Assembly: GCA_004020365.1 (NCBI GenBank)
Contig: SAQR01000005.1
Location: forward strand, 1 to 64,000
From: Mesorhizobium sp.
Lineage (GTDB): Bacteria > Pseudomonadota > Alphaproteobacteria > Rhizobiales > Rhizobiaceae
Length of the DNA stretch: 64,000 bases
Direction of reading: 5' to 3'
Part shown: positions 31,697 to 41,309 of the stretch, piece after piece
Position numbering within the stretch: the first letter of the stretch is position 1
Layout: every line of letters starts with the position of its first letter
Notes under the pieces: generated by a model
Databases searched by the model: none
Told to the model about the DNA's origin: nothing
The model's input: the letters and a program-made list of their open reading frames with translations, nothing else
Made by a program: the position numbers and the translations under genes

Positions 31697-32385
31697 GCGC
31701 CTGCCATCTTCGCCGCGATATCGCGCAGAACAGCCTCGTCGGCCGCCGCGCGCGGCTTGCGCGATGCAGCCAGGCAGGCCTGCGAGCGCAGGATGACGCC
31801 GTCCGCCAAAACCTTCAGATGATTGGCGCGCAGCGTCGAGCCTGACGTGGTGATGTCGACGACGACATCGGCCAATCCCGCCGCCGGCGCGCCTTCGGTG
31901 GCGCCGAGGCTCTCGACGATGCGATAGACCTGGATGCCGTGCTTTTGCGAAAAGAACTGCTGCGTCAGCCGCCAGTATTTTGTGGCTATCCTGAGCCGCC
32001 GGCCGTGGCGCTGGCGGAAATCGGCGGCGACATCGTCGAGATCGGCCATCGTATCGACGTCGAGCCAGATCTCGGGCACCGCCACCACGACATCGGCATT
32101 GCCGAAACCGAGGCGGGCGACGATCTCCGCGCGCGCCTCCCAGTCGGCGAGGCTTTCGCGCAACAGATCCTCGCCGGTGATGCCGAGGTCGACCGAGCCC
32201 TGGCCGATTTCGCCTGCGATTTCTGAGGCCGACAGGAACGCTACCTCGACCGCTTCCACGCCTTCGATGCGGGCGCGGTATTTGCGCTCGTCGCCGGGCA
32301 GGCTGACGGCAAGCCCGGCCTTGGCCAGCACCTCCAGCGCCTGCTGCTTGAGCCGGCCCTTCGATGGAATCGCCAGCGTGATCAT
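31681..32385 (-). CDS. hisG: ATP phosphoribosyltransferase catalytic subunit, short form
   Basis: 234 aa, lacking the C-terminal regulatory domain of the long form, which is why HisZ is needed. First step of histidine synthesis. It begins [16 protein letters not shown] and has the PRPP-loop region [16 protein letters not shown]. The last residues, GAIPPP, and the stop are encoded by the palindromic repeat, so the repeat has reshaped the C-terminus. Overlaps hisZ by 4 bases. Confidence 0.95.
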   Translation of the reverse strand: MITLAIPSKGRLKQQALEVLAKAGLAVSLPGDERKYRARIEGVEAVEVAFLSASEIAGEIGQGSVDLGITGEDLLRESLADWEARAEIVARLGFGNADVVVAVPEIWLDVDTMADLDDVAADFRQRHGRRLRIATKYWRLTQQFFSQKHGIQVYRIVESLGATEGAPAAGLADVVVDITTSGSTLRANHLKVLADGVILRSQACLAASRKPRAAADEAVLRDIAAKMAGAIPPP

Positions 32386-33503
32386 TGCGCCTTCTCCCGC
32401 AACGCTTCGATGCGGTCGAGCCAGACGGAAAAGCCGACGCCGGGGATCGGCGTCTTCGCGCCGAGCAACGTCAGCAGCCGGTCATAGCGGCCGCCGCCAA
32501 CCAGCGGCCGGTCACCGTTTTCCGCCGCGATCTCGAACACCAGTCCCGTGTAGTAATCGAGCGGACGGCCAAAGGCAGCGTCGTAGCGGATTTTTGCCGA
32601 GGGCAGGCCAAGCGCTTCGATCGCCCTGGCGCGCGTGGAAAAATTGTCCAGCGCCGCGCCCAGCGAAAGGCCGGCGCCGGCCGCGAAGGTTTCGAGCGCT
32701 TTTGCCGCGCCGTCGAGCGTCACATCGATCGCCAGAAAATCCTTCAGCGCCGAAAACGCCTCGTTCGACAGCCGCACGCTGCGCAGCTCGGCCTTTTCGA
32801 TCAAGCGCCGCGCAATCTCGGTCGGCGACCGTCCGGCCGACGCCGACAGACCCGCCTGTTCCATACCGCCTGCGATGTGCGAGGAAAGCGCTTCCAGATT
32901 GCCGTCCAGGACAAGGGCTGCGACCGCGCCGGCGAGTTGGCCGTTGCGCGGCGGGTTGGCGAGGTCGGCAAGCGCTGCCTCCAGCATCGCCGTCGAACCG
33001 AAGGCGCGGGCCAGCCGCATGCGCCAGCCGCGCGGCAGGCCGAGTGCGGCAAGAACCGCTTCGAAAACAGTCTGGTCGCCGAGCGTGATCGTTAGTTCCT
33101 GGCCAGGCAGCACCAGCGAAAGCAGCGCATGCGCATCGGCCAGCGATCGGGCATCGGCCTGTGCGATGTCGCCGTCGCCGAGATCCTCGATGCCGGCCTG
33201 GAAAAACTCGTTTCCGCCCTCGCGGCGCTGGCGAAACACCTCGCCGAGATAGGAATAGCGGCGCGGCGTGCCGGCCTGGCTGGCAATGTGGTCGAGGCAC
33301 ACCGGGATGGTGAACTCCGGCCGCAAGCAAAGCGTCTGTCCGGTCTCGCTTTCGGTTAGGAAAATACGCCGGCGCAAATCCTCGCCGGCCATATCGAGGA
33401 ACGGATCGGCCGGCTGCAGCACCGCGACTTCCACCGCATGGGTGCTGCGCGCGGCGAAGAGTTTTGCGATGTCTGATGCGATGGCGGGATAGCGGGAGGT
33501 CAT
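32382..33503 (-). CDS. hisZ: ATP phosphoribosyltransferase regulatory subunit
   Basis: 373 aa. A class II aaRS-like paralogue of HisRS that binds histidine and activates short HisG. It shows [26 protein letters not shown] (motif 2-like) and [18 protein letters not shown] with a C-terminal GGGRYDRLL. It lacks the HisRS anticodon-binding domain, the usual HisZ state. Start at 33503 chosen for family N-terminus [11 protein letters not shown]; upstream residues lie in repeat DNA. Confidence 0.93.
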   Translation of the reverse strand: MTSRYPAIASDIAKLFAARSTHAVEVAVLQPADPFLDMAGEDLRRRIFLTESETGQTLCLRPEFTIPVCLDHIASQAGTPRRYSYLGEVFRQRREGGNEFFQAGIEDLGDGDIAQADARSLADAHALLSLVLPGQELTITLGDQTVFEAVLAALGLPRGWRMRLARAFGSTAMLEAALADLANPPRNGQLAGAVAALVLDGNLEALSSHIAGGMEQAGLSASAGRSPTEIARRLIEKAELRSVRLSNEAFSALKDFLAIDVTLDGAAKALETFAAGAGLSLGAALDNFSTRARAIEALGLPSAKIRYDAAFGRPLDYYTGLVFEIAAENGDRPLVGGGRYDRLLTLLGAKTPIPGVGFSVWLDRIEALREKAQ

Positions 33504-33522
33504 GGGAACGCGAGGCGCGAGG

Positions 33523-33708
33523 CACCCCCCTCTGGCCTGCCCTTTTTGCCACAACTTGGCATCTCCCCCTCAAGGGGGGAGATTAGTCTCGTCGCAGCTG
33601 TCGCTAATTTTTCAAACACGTCTTCAAGGTAGCAGAGGAAGTGCCTACGGCCACGCTGCCAATCTCCCCCCTTGAGGGGGAGATGGCCGGCAGGCCAGAG
33701 GGGGGTGT
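33523..33708. repeat. Inverted pair of bipartite palindromes between hisS and hisZ
   Basis: The left arm (33523-33584) and the right arm (33660-33708, inverted) share CACCCCCCTCTGGCCTGCC and CATCTCCCCCTCAAGGGGGG. About 75 bases of unrelated sequence lie between. The right end abuts the hisS stop. Arms belong to the same GGGGGAGAT-type palindrome family as the one at 43861-43908. Confidence 0.8.
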
Positions 33709-35292
33709 TCACGCGCCACCCTTCGATCGGTCAGCCGCCTGTGCCGCCAGGATCTTCCTCACCTCGCCAACCAGATCGCTTTCCGCCACGGTCACCTGCG
33801 CCGGGCGCGCCGCGCGCCATTCGGCATTGTCCACAATCTCCGCCGACATCCGGGCGCCCTCGATCAAATCCTTGATCTGCACCTCGCCCTTGGCGCGCTC
33901 GTCGCCGCCCTGGATGATGGCGACCGGACTGCCGCGGCGGTCGGCATATTTGAGCTGCGCCTTCATGCCGGCGCCGCCGAGATACATTTCCGAGCGGATG
34001 CCGGCTGCACGCAGCTCGGCCACCATTTTCTGGTAGCGGCCGAGACTTTCCGTGTCCTTGTCCATGGTGAGCACGACGACCGGCGCGATCACGTCTGATG
34101 TATCGAGCTTGCCGAGATTCTTCAGCGCCGTCATCAGCCTGGAGACGCCGATGGAAAAGCCGGTCGCCGGAACCGGCTCGCCGCGAAAGCGCGAGACCAG
34201 CCCGTCATAGCGCCCGCCACCGCCGACCGAGCCGAAGCGCACGATTTTTCCCTCTTCGTTGGGAATTTCGGCCAGCAGTTCGGCTTCGTAGACCGGGCCG
34301 GTGTAGTATTCGAGGCCGCGGACGACGGAAGGGTCGATCTTTATGCGCTTCGAGCCATATCCTGCGGCTTCGCAAAGCGTGGCAATTTCCAAAAGCTCCT
34401 GAGCCCCGGCTTTACCGGTTTCGTTTCGCGCCACGCTCCATGAAATCTTCGCTCCGACAATATTGTCATAGAACAGCCTGCCATCATCTGTGACGGCCAT
34501 ATCCGATAGATCTCGTGTACCGACCGGTGACGTTTCGGATAGTTCGAATGCCTGTGCAGTCGCGGAAAGAACGAAAGTTTGCTGATCCTCGTCCAGGCCC
34601 GCGCCCTTGGTGAAATCACCGCTTTCGTCCTTGCGCCCTCCACCCAATAGCAAGCGCACGCCCTCGACGCCAAGCTTATCCAGTTTGTCGATTGCCCGCA
34701 GCACCGTCAGCCGGCGGCCGATATTCTCATTGCCGCCGAGGCCGATCGCCTCGAGCACGCCGTCGAGCACCTTGCGGTTGTTGACCCGGATCACGTAGTC
34801 GCCGCGCTTGATGCCGAGCGCTTCCATCACGTCGGCCATCATCATCGCCATCTCGGCGTCCGCGGCGACACCCGGCGTTCCCACCGTGTCGGCGTCGAAC
34901 TGCATGAACTGGCGGAAGCGGCCGGGGCCGGGCTTCTCGTTGCGGAACACCCAGCCGGAGCGGTAGCTGCGATAGGGTTTTGGCAGGCGCTCAAAGTTTT
35001 CAGCGACAAAACGGGCCATCGGCGCGGTCAGGTCGTAGCGCAGCGACAGCCACTGGTCGTCATCGTCCTGGAAGGAGAACACGCCCTCGTTCGGCCGATC
35101 CTGATCGGGGAGGAATTTGCCCAGCGCGTCGGTGTATTCGATCAGCGGCTGGTCGACCGGCTCGAAGCCGTACAGTTCATAGACCGAGCGGATCGTCGCC
35201 ATCATCTTCTCGACGGCACGGATATCCTCGGCGCCGCGGTCGACAAGCCCGCGCGGCAGCCGCGCTTTCATCTTTTCCGATTTGTCGGCCAT
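33709..35292 (-). CDS. hisS: Histidyl-tRNA synthetase
   Basis: 527 aa, longer than the E. coli enzyme (424), as in alphaproteobacteria. Class II motifs: motif 2 [20 protein letters not shown], the HisA-like [16 protein letters not shown] and motif 3 [10 protein letters not shown], then the C-terminal anticodon domain. The motif 2 loop differs from the canonical FRHERPQKGRYRQFHQFG. This fits the alphaproteobacterial HisRS type described to recognise tRNAHis lacking G-1. The middle (about 34340-34690) has visibly lower GC than the rest. Heads the hisS-hisZ-hisG group. Confidence 0.96.
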   Translation of the reverse strand: MADKSEKMKARLPRGLVDRGAEDIRAVEKMMATIRSVYELYGFEPVDQPLIEYTDALGKFLPDQDRPNEGVFSFQDDDDQWLSLRYDLTAPMARFVAENFERLPKPYRSYRSGWVFRNEKPGPGRFRQFMQFDADTVGTPGVAADAEMAMMMADVMEALGIKRGDYVIRVNNRKVLDGVLEAIGLGGNENIGRRLTVLRAIDKLDKLGVEGVRLLLGGGRKDESGDFTKGAGLDEDQQTFVLSATAQAFELSETSPVGTRDLSDMAVTDDGRLFYDNIVGAKISWSVARNETGKAGAQELLEIATLCEAAGYGSKRIKIDPSVVRGLEYYTGPVYEAELLAEIPNEEGKIVRFGSVGGGGRYDGLVSRFRGEPVPATGFSIGVSRLMTALKNLGKLDTSDVIAPVVVLTMDKDTESLGRYQKMVAELRAAGIRSEMYLGGAGMKAQLKYADRRGSPVAIIQGGDERAKGEVQIKDLIEGARMSAEIVDNAEWRAARPAQVTVAESDLVGEVRKILAAQAADRSKGGA

Positions 35293-35375
35293 CGTATGGG
35301 TCTTTTTGCTAGGTAAAGCTGACTTGTTTCGAGTGGGCGTGTCCTAACCGATGGGGCTTGGCGCGGCAAGGGTTT

Positions 35376-35416
35376 GCTCCCTTGCCTCCTCCTCGTGTGG
35401 GAGAAGGCAAGGGAGC
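35376..35416. repeat. 41-bp palindrome upstream of hisS
   Basis: Arms GCTCCCTTGCC and GGCAAGGGAGC with an inner CTCC/GGGAG stem. It lies between divergent hisS and a small + strand gene. Related in sequence to the CCTTGCCTTCTCCCC arms at 35766-35947. Confidence 0.7.
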
Positions 35417-35497
35417 TGAAACAATTCCGCCATGGGCGCGGCATCGTGCCGACACAATCGCAGCCGATAAAGCGCGCCGAAACAAGGGGTTCGGGCC

Positions 35498-35752
35498 ATG
35501 ACCACGGCACGGCAATTCGACATTATCGACAGCGGCGCCCGTGCGCTGCCCGGCCAGTTGCGGCCGGCCGATGGCCATGCATCGAGACCGGCAGGCCAGA
35601 TGGCGGGACCATTCGAGGTTGCCGCGGACGAGCGGACAGCACCGACCATGCGCGATGCGTTGGTGACCGGCCTGCTGGTGATCTACCCAGCCCTTGCCAC
35701 GGTGGCGGCTATCGTCGCCGGACTTTATCTGGCCAGCGCCAGCGGCGCTTGA
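35498..35752 (+). CDS. Small protein with one C-terminal membrane helix
   Basis: 84 aa. A hydrophilic N-terminal half, then one strong helix (VTGLLVIYPALATVAAIVAG) and a short tail. AAGGGG precedes the ATG. No family recognised. It is framed on both sides by palindromic repeats, and its reality rests on the helix and ribosome site only. Confidence 0.5.
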   Translation: MTTARQFDIIDSGARALPGQLRPADGHASRPAGQMAGPFEVAADERTAPTMRDALVTGLLVIYPALATVAAIVAGLYLASASGA

Positions 35753-35765
35753 GTTTTTGAGCGCC

Positions 35766-35947
35766 CCCTTGCCTTCTCCCCGTGTGGGAGAAGGTGGCCG
35801 AGCGAAGCTCGGTCGGATGAGGGTGTTCCAGCTTGGCACCGACGCGCTCCGTCCAACACCCCTCTTCCGTCTCGACGCTGCGCGCCGATCCACCGCCCGG
35901 GGCGAGTCACGGGCCTCGCCCGCCCTTCGGAGGGGGGAGAAGGCAAG
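35766..35947. repeat. Inverted pair of palindromic repeats downstream of tag
   Basis: Left arm begins CCTTGCCTTCTCCCC and right arm ends GGGGAGAAGGCAAG; an inner GGTGTT/AACACC pair is also inverted. The right end lies 8 bases from the tag stop. Confidence 0.65.
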
Positions 35948-35954
35948 AAAGAAG

Positions 35955-36590
35955 CTACTTCGGCCTTTTGAACGCCTTCCGCTCCGCCTCGACCTGCGCG
36001 CGGCAGACGCAGCCCTCGAGATGGTCGTTGACCAGCCCCATGGCCTGCATGAAGGCGTAGACGGTGGTCGGGCCGACAAAGCTCCAGCCGCGTTTCTTCA
36101 GCTCCTTCGAAATCCGCACCGAGACTGCCGTGGTCGGATTGGCGCGCAGATGGGCGAGATCGACGATTTCGGGCCGTTCGTCCGGGCCGGGTTCGAACTT
36201 CCAGATCCAGGCCGCCAGCGAGCCGGCCTCGTCGGCCAGTTCACGCGCGCGCCTGGCGTTGTTGATGGTCGAGACGATCTTGCCGCGGTGGCGAATGATG
36301 CCGGTATTGCCGAGCAGGCGCTCGACGTCCCTGTCAGTGAAGGCGGCGATCTTGTCGATATCGAAGCCGGCGAACGCCTCGCGAAAATTCTCGCGCTTGC
36401 GCAATATGGTCAGCCAGGACAGGCCCGACTGAAAGCCTTCGAGGCAGATCTTTTCGAACAGCCTGCGGTCGTCGGCGACCGGCCGGCCCCATTCGTGATC
36501 GTGGTAGTGCAAATAATCCGGCAGATTGCCGTGCCAGAAGCAGCGCGCGATACCATCGGGTCCGGCGAGCAGGCCTGTCTTCTCATCCAT
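35955..36590 (-). CDS. tag: DNA-3-methyladenine glycosylase I
   Basis: 211 aa. Base-excision repair enzyme removing 3-methyladenine. Tag family motifs are seen: RCFWHGNLPDYLHYHDHEWG, the catalytic-pocket segment EGFQSGLSWLTILRKRENF and the C-terminal SFVGPTTVYAFMQAMGLVNDH. Zinc ligands Cys17 and the His in the N-terminal region plus HLEGC at the C-terminus are conserved. Confidence 0.95.
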   Translation of the reverse strand: MDEKTGLLAGPDGIARCFWHGNLPDYLHYHDHEWGRPVADDRRLFEKICLEGFQSGLSWLTILRKRENFREAFAGFDIDKIAAFTDRDVERLLGNTGIIRHRGKIVSTINNARRARELADEAGSLAAWIWKFEPGPDERPEIVDLAHLRANPTTAVSVRISKELKKRGWSFVGPTTVYAFMQAMGLVNDHLEGCVCRAQVEAERKAFKRPK

Positions 36591-36803
36591 GGCGGGTTTC
36601 CATTGGTTAATGCGCCTCAGCGCTGCCTTTACCGCGGCTTTACCAGATTCCTGAACCGGCCGGTAACCACACCGAAAGCTTTACTGACAATGCAGCATTT
36701 TACGCATTCCGATTCACGTTTCGGTTGCTGCTCCGCGCCCAATGTCCGTGACATCGGGGACGCTTGTGCGCCTCGGCGTGTTCGACGATCAAGGTGCGTT
36801 CCG

Positions 36804-37550
36804 ATGAAGATATTTTTGTTCCCGCTGCTCGGCGCTGCAGCCGTGCTGGCCGCTGCTGCTACATCCTCCAGCGCCAACGACCGCTATGCCGATAGACCGC
36901 CGGTGATGGTGAGCCCCGACCTTTCGGCACCCTGGGTGCTGCAGCTTGGCCGCGCGCCGGGCATCGTCCGCCAGAACCGGCAAGAGATGCAAAAGCCGCA
37001 GCGCCGTTCTCAGCGGCAGGCGCAACCGGCTCAGCTGCATACGGCGGCGATGCAGGCGCCGTCCAAGAAGCGCATTATCGCGCGGCCGCAGATCAACCCG
37101 ATCTACCTGCCGCAGGAAGTCGCCTATGACGGCCCGGAGAAGCCGGGCACGATCGTTATCGATACGCGGGAGAATTTCCTCTATCTGGTCGAGAACAACG
37201 GCAAGGCGCGGCGCTATGGCGTCGGCACCGGCAAGCCGGGCTTCGAATGGGCCGGCAAGCACAAGATCTCGCAGAAGAAGGTCTGGCCCGAATGGCGACC
37301 GCCGGCGGTGATGATTTCGCGTGAGGCCGCCAAAGGCCGTTATCTGCCGACCTATGTCGCCGGCGGCATCGAGAACCCGCTCGGCGCGCGCGCGCTTTAT
37401 CTCGGCTCGACGCTCTACCGCATCCACGGCACCAACCAGCCATGGACGATCGGCGGCGCCGTGTCGTCGGGCTGCATTCGCATGCGCAACGAGGACGTCG
37501 TCGACCTCTATGAGCGGGTCGATGTTGGCACGACGGTTGTGGTGATGTAA
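36804..37550 (+). CDS. L,D-transpeptidase (YkuD domain)
   Basis: 248 aa, exported (signal MKIFLFPLLGAAAVLAAAAT). A linker rich in Gln/Arg (residues 60-85) precedes the YkuD domain that makes 3-3 cross-links or attaches proteins to peptidoglycan. Catalytic motif HGTNQPWTIGGAVSSGCIRM carries the nucleophile Cys. Ends at a strong terminator. Confidence 0.92.
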   Translation: MKIFLFPLLGAAAVLAAAATSSSANDRYADRPPVMVSPDLSAPWVLQLGRAPGIVRQNRQEMQKPQRRSQRQAQPAQLHTAAMQAPSKKRIIARPQINPIYLPQEVAYDGPEKPGTIVIDTRENFLYLVENNGKARRYGVGTGKPGFEWAGKHKISQKKVWPEWRPPAVMISREAAKGRYLPTYVAGGIENPLGARALYLGSTLYRIHGTNQPWTIGGAVSSGCIRMRNEDVVDLYERVDVGTTVVVM

Positions 37551-37641
37551 TCTGCGGTTGATTTTGTTGCCGAGTCTATCCACAAGTCTCGGGATCATCG
37601 GAATACGGGGGACGGGCCGTGTGGGGATACGGTCAGTCACG

Positions 37642-37673
37642 AAAGGGCAGCGCGGCAGACCGCGCTGCCCTTT
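37642..37673 (+). terminator. Terminator after the L,D-transpeptidase gene
   Basis: 14-bp perfect stem AAAGGGCAGCGCGG / CCGCGCTGCCCTTT with CAGA loop, then TCTGTTTC. Located 92 bases after the stop. Confidence 0.85.
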
Positions 37674-37815
37674 CTGTTTCCGGGACGCCATAGAATAGTT
37701 TGGCAGGGTCGGGTGGTACATCGCGCCCGCGGCATGGCGGTTCGCATTCTCGCTGCCATTCTCCTCGGTATTTTGCTATGTCGGCTGCAACGCTTCCAGA
37801 CAAAGGCCTAGCTCA

Positions 37816-38736
37816 ATGTCCCTGTCCGATGACAACCGCTATCTCAGGGGCGGCCCGGTCGCCCAACGCATCATCGCCTCGGTGCGTGAGGATGCGGCGA
37901 TCGCCACCGCCGAAGGTTTTGCGCCCAAACTGATATCGATCACCGTCGGCGACACCGCTGCGGTCGATGTCTATGTGCGCAACCAGCGCGCCAAGGCGGC
38001 ACTGGCCGGTATCGGTTTCGAGGAAAGGCGATTTCCCGCCGACATCACCGCTGGCGAACTCGAAGCGGCGATCCACGGCCTGAACGCCGATCCGCGCGTC
38101 ACCGGCATCATTATCCAGCGGCCGGTGCCGGTGCATATCCCGATCAAGACGCTTCAGGCGGCGGTGCATCCGCTCAAGGACGTCGAGGGCATGCATCCAG
38201 CCTCGATCGGCAACATCGTCTACAACCAGCTCGACCTCGCACCGTGCACGGCGGCCGCTTCGGTCGAACTGCTCAGGGAAACCGGTCTCGATCTCAAGGG
38301 GCTCGAGGTCGTCATCGTCGGCCACTCCGAGATCGTCGGCAAGCCGATCGCCTTCCTGCTGATGAGCGAGGGCGCCACGGTGACGGTGTGCCATCACATG
38401 ACGCGCTCGGTGGCAGCGCATGCGCGGCGTGCCGATGCGCTGTTCGTCGCCGTCGGCAAGCCGCGGCTGATCAAGGCCGACATGGTCAAGCCGGGTGCGG
38501 CCGTCATCGACATCGGCATCAATGCCGAGATCGGACCGGACGGGGAGAGCCGCATCGTCGGCGACGTCGACGCCGAGAGCGTCAAGCATGTGGCGTCCTG
38601 GATCACGCCAGTGCCGGGCGGCGTCGGCCCGATCACCGTGGCGATTCTTTTGCGCAACACGATGGTGGCGCTCAGCCGCCAGCGCGCGCGTTACCAGGCG
38701 ACCTATGGCGTGGTGGACAAGCTCGCGGCGGAATAG
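37816..38736 (+). CDS. folD: FolD-like methylenetetrahydrofolate dehydrogenase, divergent paralogue
   Basis: 306 aa. FolD proteins interconvert methylene-, methenyl- and formyl-tetrahydrofolate using NADP. The fold is clear: IIIQRPVPVHIP, KDVEGMHPASIGN, the dinucleotide site VVIVGHSEIVGKPIAFLL, and TPVPGGVGPITVAILL. In the active site the helix reads VYVRNQRAK: Tyr53 is kept but the catalytic Lys four residues later is Gln57, and the usual KDVDG is KDVEG. In human MTHFD1 the equivalent Lys56-to-Gln change is reported to abolish cyclohydrolase while leaving dehydrogenase activity. So this may be dehydrogenase-only, or a paralogue with another role. Stands alone downstream of a terminator. Confidence 0.85.
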   Translation: MSLSDDNRYLRGGPVAQRIIASVREDAAIATAEGFAPKLISITVGDTAAVDVYVRNQRAKAALAGIGFEERRFPADITAGELEAAIHGLNADPRVTGIIIQRPVPVHIPIKTLQAAVHPLKDVEGMHPASIGNIVYNQLDLAPCTAAASVELLRETGLDLKGLEVVIVGHSEIVGKPIAFLLMSEGATVTVCHHMTRSVAAHARRADALFVAVGKPRLIKADMVKPGAAVIDIGINAEIGPDGESRIVGDVDAESVKHVASWITPVPGGVGPITVAILLRNTMVALSRQRARYQATYGVVDKLAAE

Positions 38737-38748
38737 GCAGGTAGCGCC

Positions 38749-40080
38749 TCACTCCGCTGCCACAACTGCCCTGCCGTCCGGAACGCCCTCCGGCTGCGGC
38801 CCGCCATAAGCCCAGTCGAGCAGCTTTATCGTATGCACCACCGGCAGCTTCGCGGCAGAAGCGATCTGGGTGATGCAGCCGATGTTGCCGGTGGCGACGA
38901 TTTCAGCACCGGTCGCCTCGATATTCCTGACCTTGCGCTCACGCAGTTGAGCCGAAATCTCCGATTGCAAAATGTTGTAGGTGCCGGCCGAGCCGCAGCA
39001 CAGATGCCCCTCGCGCGGCTCGCGCACGATGAAGCCGGCTTTGGCCAGAAGCTCCTTCGGCTGGCGGGTGATTTTCTGGCCGTGCTGCATCGAGCACGCA
39101 GAGTGATAGGCGACGATGGTGCCGGGCTTGTGCACCGGCTCGGGCAGATCGATGCTTGCCAGATATTCGGTAATGTCCCTGGCCAGCGCCGACACCCGCG
39201 CTGCCTTGTCGGCATAGGCGGGATCGAGGCGCAGCATGAAACCATAATCCTTGATGGTGGTGCCACAGCCCGACCCGGTGATGACGATGGCGTCCAGCCC
39301 GCCTTGCTCGATGACGCGCGTCCAGGCGTCTACATTGCGCCTGGCAGAGGCAAGTGCTGCCGCCTCGCGGCCCATGTGATGCACCAGCGCGCCGCAGCAG
39401 CCTTCTTCTTCGGGAACCACGACCTCGACGCCGAGCCGCGTCAGCAGCGCGATCGTCGTGTCGTTGATGGCGGGATCGAGCACGGACTGCGCGCAGCCGG
39501 TGAGGATGGCGACGCGGCCTATTTTTCTCGTGCCCTGCCCGGTGTGGATGCCAGGCGAAGCCATTGGCGAGGCCGCGGGAACCGACGCCGGAGCGAGCTT
39601 GAGCATCGCGCCCAACGGCCTCAGCACCGGGATCTTTTCCAGCAGTCCGGCGAACGGTTGGCCAAGCTTCGCCAGCTTGAGCGCGGCGCGAAACCGCGAG
39701 GGATAAGGCAGGACCAAGGCCAGTATGGCGCGCGTCAGCCGATCGGGCAGCGGGCGCTTGTAGGTTTCCTCGATATGGGCGCGGGCGTGGTCGACCAGAT
39801 GCATGTAGTTGACGCCCGACGGGCAGGTGGTCATGCAGGCGAGGCAGGACAGGCAGCGGTCGATATGGGTGACGATCTGCTTGTCGGCGGGGCGACCGTT
39901 CTCCAGCATGTCCTTGATCAGGTAGATCCGCCCGCGCGGCGAATCCAGTTCGTTGCCAAGCGTCACATAGGTCGGACAGGTAGCCGTGCAGAAGCCGCAA
40001 TGCACGCATTTGCGCAGGATCTTTTCCGATTCCGCGACATGCGGATCGGCAAGCTGGGCAAGCGAAAAATTGGTCTGCAT
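38749..40080 (-). CDS. glcF: Glycolate oxidase iron-sulfur subunit
   Basis: 443 aa. Electron-transfer subunit of glycolate oxidase. Two 4Fe-4S motifs are visible, CVHCGFCTATCP near residue 25 and CLSCLACMTTCPSG near residue 75. Two cysteine-rich CCG domains follow (EEEGCCGALVHHMG and GHLCCGSAGTY). Start at 40080 follows a perfect GGAGGT. It ends the glcD-glcE-glcF series, 10 bases after glcE. Confidence 0.95.
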   Translation of the reverse strand: MQTNFSLAQLADPHVAESEKILRKCVHCGFCTATCPTYVTLGNELDSPRGRIYLIKDMLENGRPADKQIVTHIDRCLSCLACMTTCPSGVNYMHLVDHARAHIEETYKRPLPDRLTRAILALVLPYPSRFRAALKLAKLGQPFAGLLEKIPVLRPLGAMLKLAPASVPAASPMASPGIHTGQGTRKIGRVAILTGCAQSVLDPAINDTTIALLTRLGVEVVVPEEEGCCGALVHHMGREAAALASARRNVDAWTRVIEQGGLDAIVITGSGCGTTIKDYGFMLRLDPAYADKAARVSALARDITEYLASIDLPEPVHKPGTIVAYHSACSMQHGQKITRQPKELLAKAGFIVREPREGHLCCGSAGTYNILQSEISAQLRERKVRNIEATGAEIVATGNIGCITQIASAAKLPVVHTIKLLDWAYGGPQPEGVPDGRAVVAAE

Positions 40081-40090
40081 CTCGTACCTC

Positions 40091-41296
40091 CTAAGCCATG
40101 CGGCCGGGGTTGAGGATCGCCTTCGGATCGAATTCGGCCTTGAGCCGCGCCGACAATGCTGCCAGTTGCGGCGGCTGCGGCTCGAACACCGGCACAGCGG
40201 CGCGATGTGAAGGGGCGGAGCGCACCAGCGTCGCATGGCCGCCGCCATACTGCCTCACCAGTCCACGCAGAAGCTCGGCTTCGGGATCGCCATGCTCCAT
40301 GCGCAGCCAGATCAGCCCGCCCTGCCAGTCATAAAAGGCATCGACGGCCGCCTGCATACGCAGCTCCAGCACCATCTGGTGGCCATGCGCCGGCGCCATC
40401 GACACGCGCCACACCGGCGTTTCCAGGCCGTCGGCAAACGGCGCGCAATCTCTGACATCGCGCCAGAGGGAATGCGAGACCTCGCCCGAAACTTCCTCGA
40501 GCGGCCCGGCATTTCCGAGCAGATCTTTCAGCGCCGCAATGCGGTAGGCGACCGACGGCCCAAACCCCTCGACGCGCAGCAATGTAGCGGCGGTGCTGCC
40601 GAGACTGCCGCCGGCGACCCGTGCGGCAACGCGTTCGGGAAGATGGGCAGCACTCGACACTTCAGCGCTCGAGCCGAGCGCCAGCGCCATAGCGGCCGCG
40701 GCATGATCGTCGAGCAGGCCGCGCAAAGCCAGCGTGACTTCGGTCTCGGCAGCGGGCAGCACCTTGAAAGTGACGTCGGTGAGAACGGCAAGCGTGCCCC
40801 AGCTGTTGGCCATGAGCTTGGACAGGTCATAGCCGGTGACGTTCTTGACCACGCGGCCGCCCGATTTGAACGCCTCGCCACGCCCCGAAACCGCTGCCAC
40901 GCCAAGAATATGATCGCGCGCCGCCCCGGCCTTCAGCCGGCGCGGACCGCAAAGGTTCGCGGCCAGCACGCCGCCGATCGTGCCTTTTCCCTTTTCGCCG
41001 CCGAGCAGCGGGCCATAGTCCAATGGCTCGAAAGCGAGCTGCTGGCCGTTTTCGGCAAGTAATTTTTCGATCTCGGCCAGCGGCGTGCCGGCCTTTGCCG
41101 ACAGCACCAGTTCGGCCGGCTCGTAGAGCGTCACGCCTGACAGTTTCGACAGGTCGAGGGTGTGCTCGGTCTGCAGCGGACGGCCGATGCCGCGCTTCGA
41201 ACCATGGCCAAGAATTTCGAGCGGCGATTCTTCCGCCGCGGCCCAGGCGACGGTGGATAGGGTTTCGGCGGCGGTGGCGGGGGTGAAGGTGGTCAT
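40091..41296 (-). CDS. glcE: Glycolate oxidase FAD-binding subunit GlcE
   Basis: 401 aa, an FAD-binding PCMH-type protein: ILGHGSKRGIG, GGVLAANLCGPRRLKAGAARDH and SGGRVVKNVTGYDLSKLM. It is a diverged GlcD-like partner in the GlcDEF complex. The segment just upstream of its start is the terminal repeat of a DUF559 cassette, so the native leader and ribosome site have been replaced; none is strong there. Confidence 0.93.
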   Translation of the reverse strand: MTTFTPATAAETLSTVAWAAAEESPLEILGHGSKRGIGRPLQTEHTLDLSKLSGVTLYEPAELVLSAKAGTPLAEIEKLLAENGQQLAFEPLDYGPLLGGEKGKGTIGGVLAANLCGPRRLKAGAARDHILGVAAVSGRGEAFKSGGRVVKNVTGYDLSKLMANSWGTLAVLTDVTFKVLPAAETEVTLALRGLLDDHAAAAMALALGSSAEVSSAAHLPERVAARVAGGSLGSTAATLLRVEGFGPSVAYRIAALKDLLGNAGPLEEVSGEVSHSLWRDVRDCAPFADGLETPVWRVSMAPAHGHQMVLELRMQAAVDAFYDWQGGLIWLRMEHGDPEAELLRGLVRQYGGGHATLVRSAPSHRAAVPVFEPQPPQLAALSARLKAEFDPKAILNPGRMA

Positions 41297-41309
41297 GGCC
41301 GCAGAACTT

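Noticed and set aside
35694-37550. A 618-codon + strand open frame crossing the tag gene into the L,D-transpeptidase
   Set aside because: Its first half is antisense to tag, a clear gene. Only the part from 36804 with signal peptide and YkuD domain is real.
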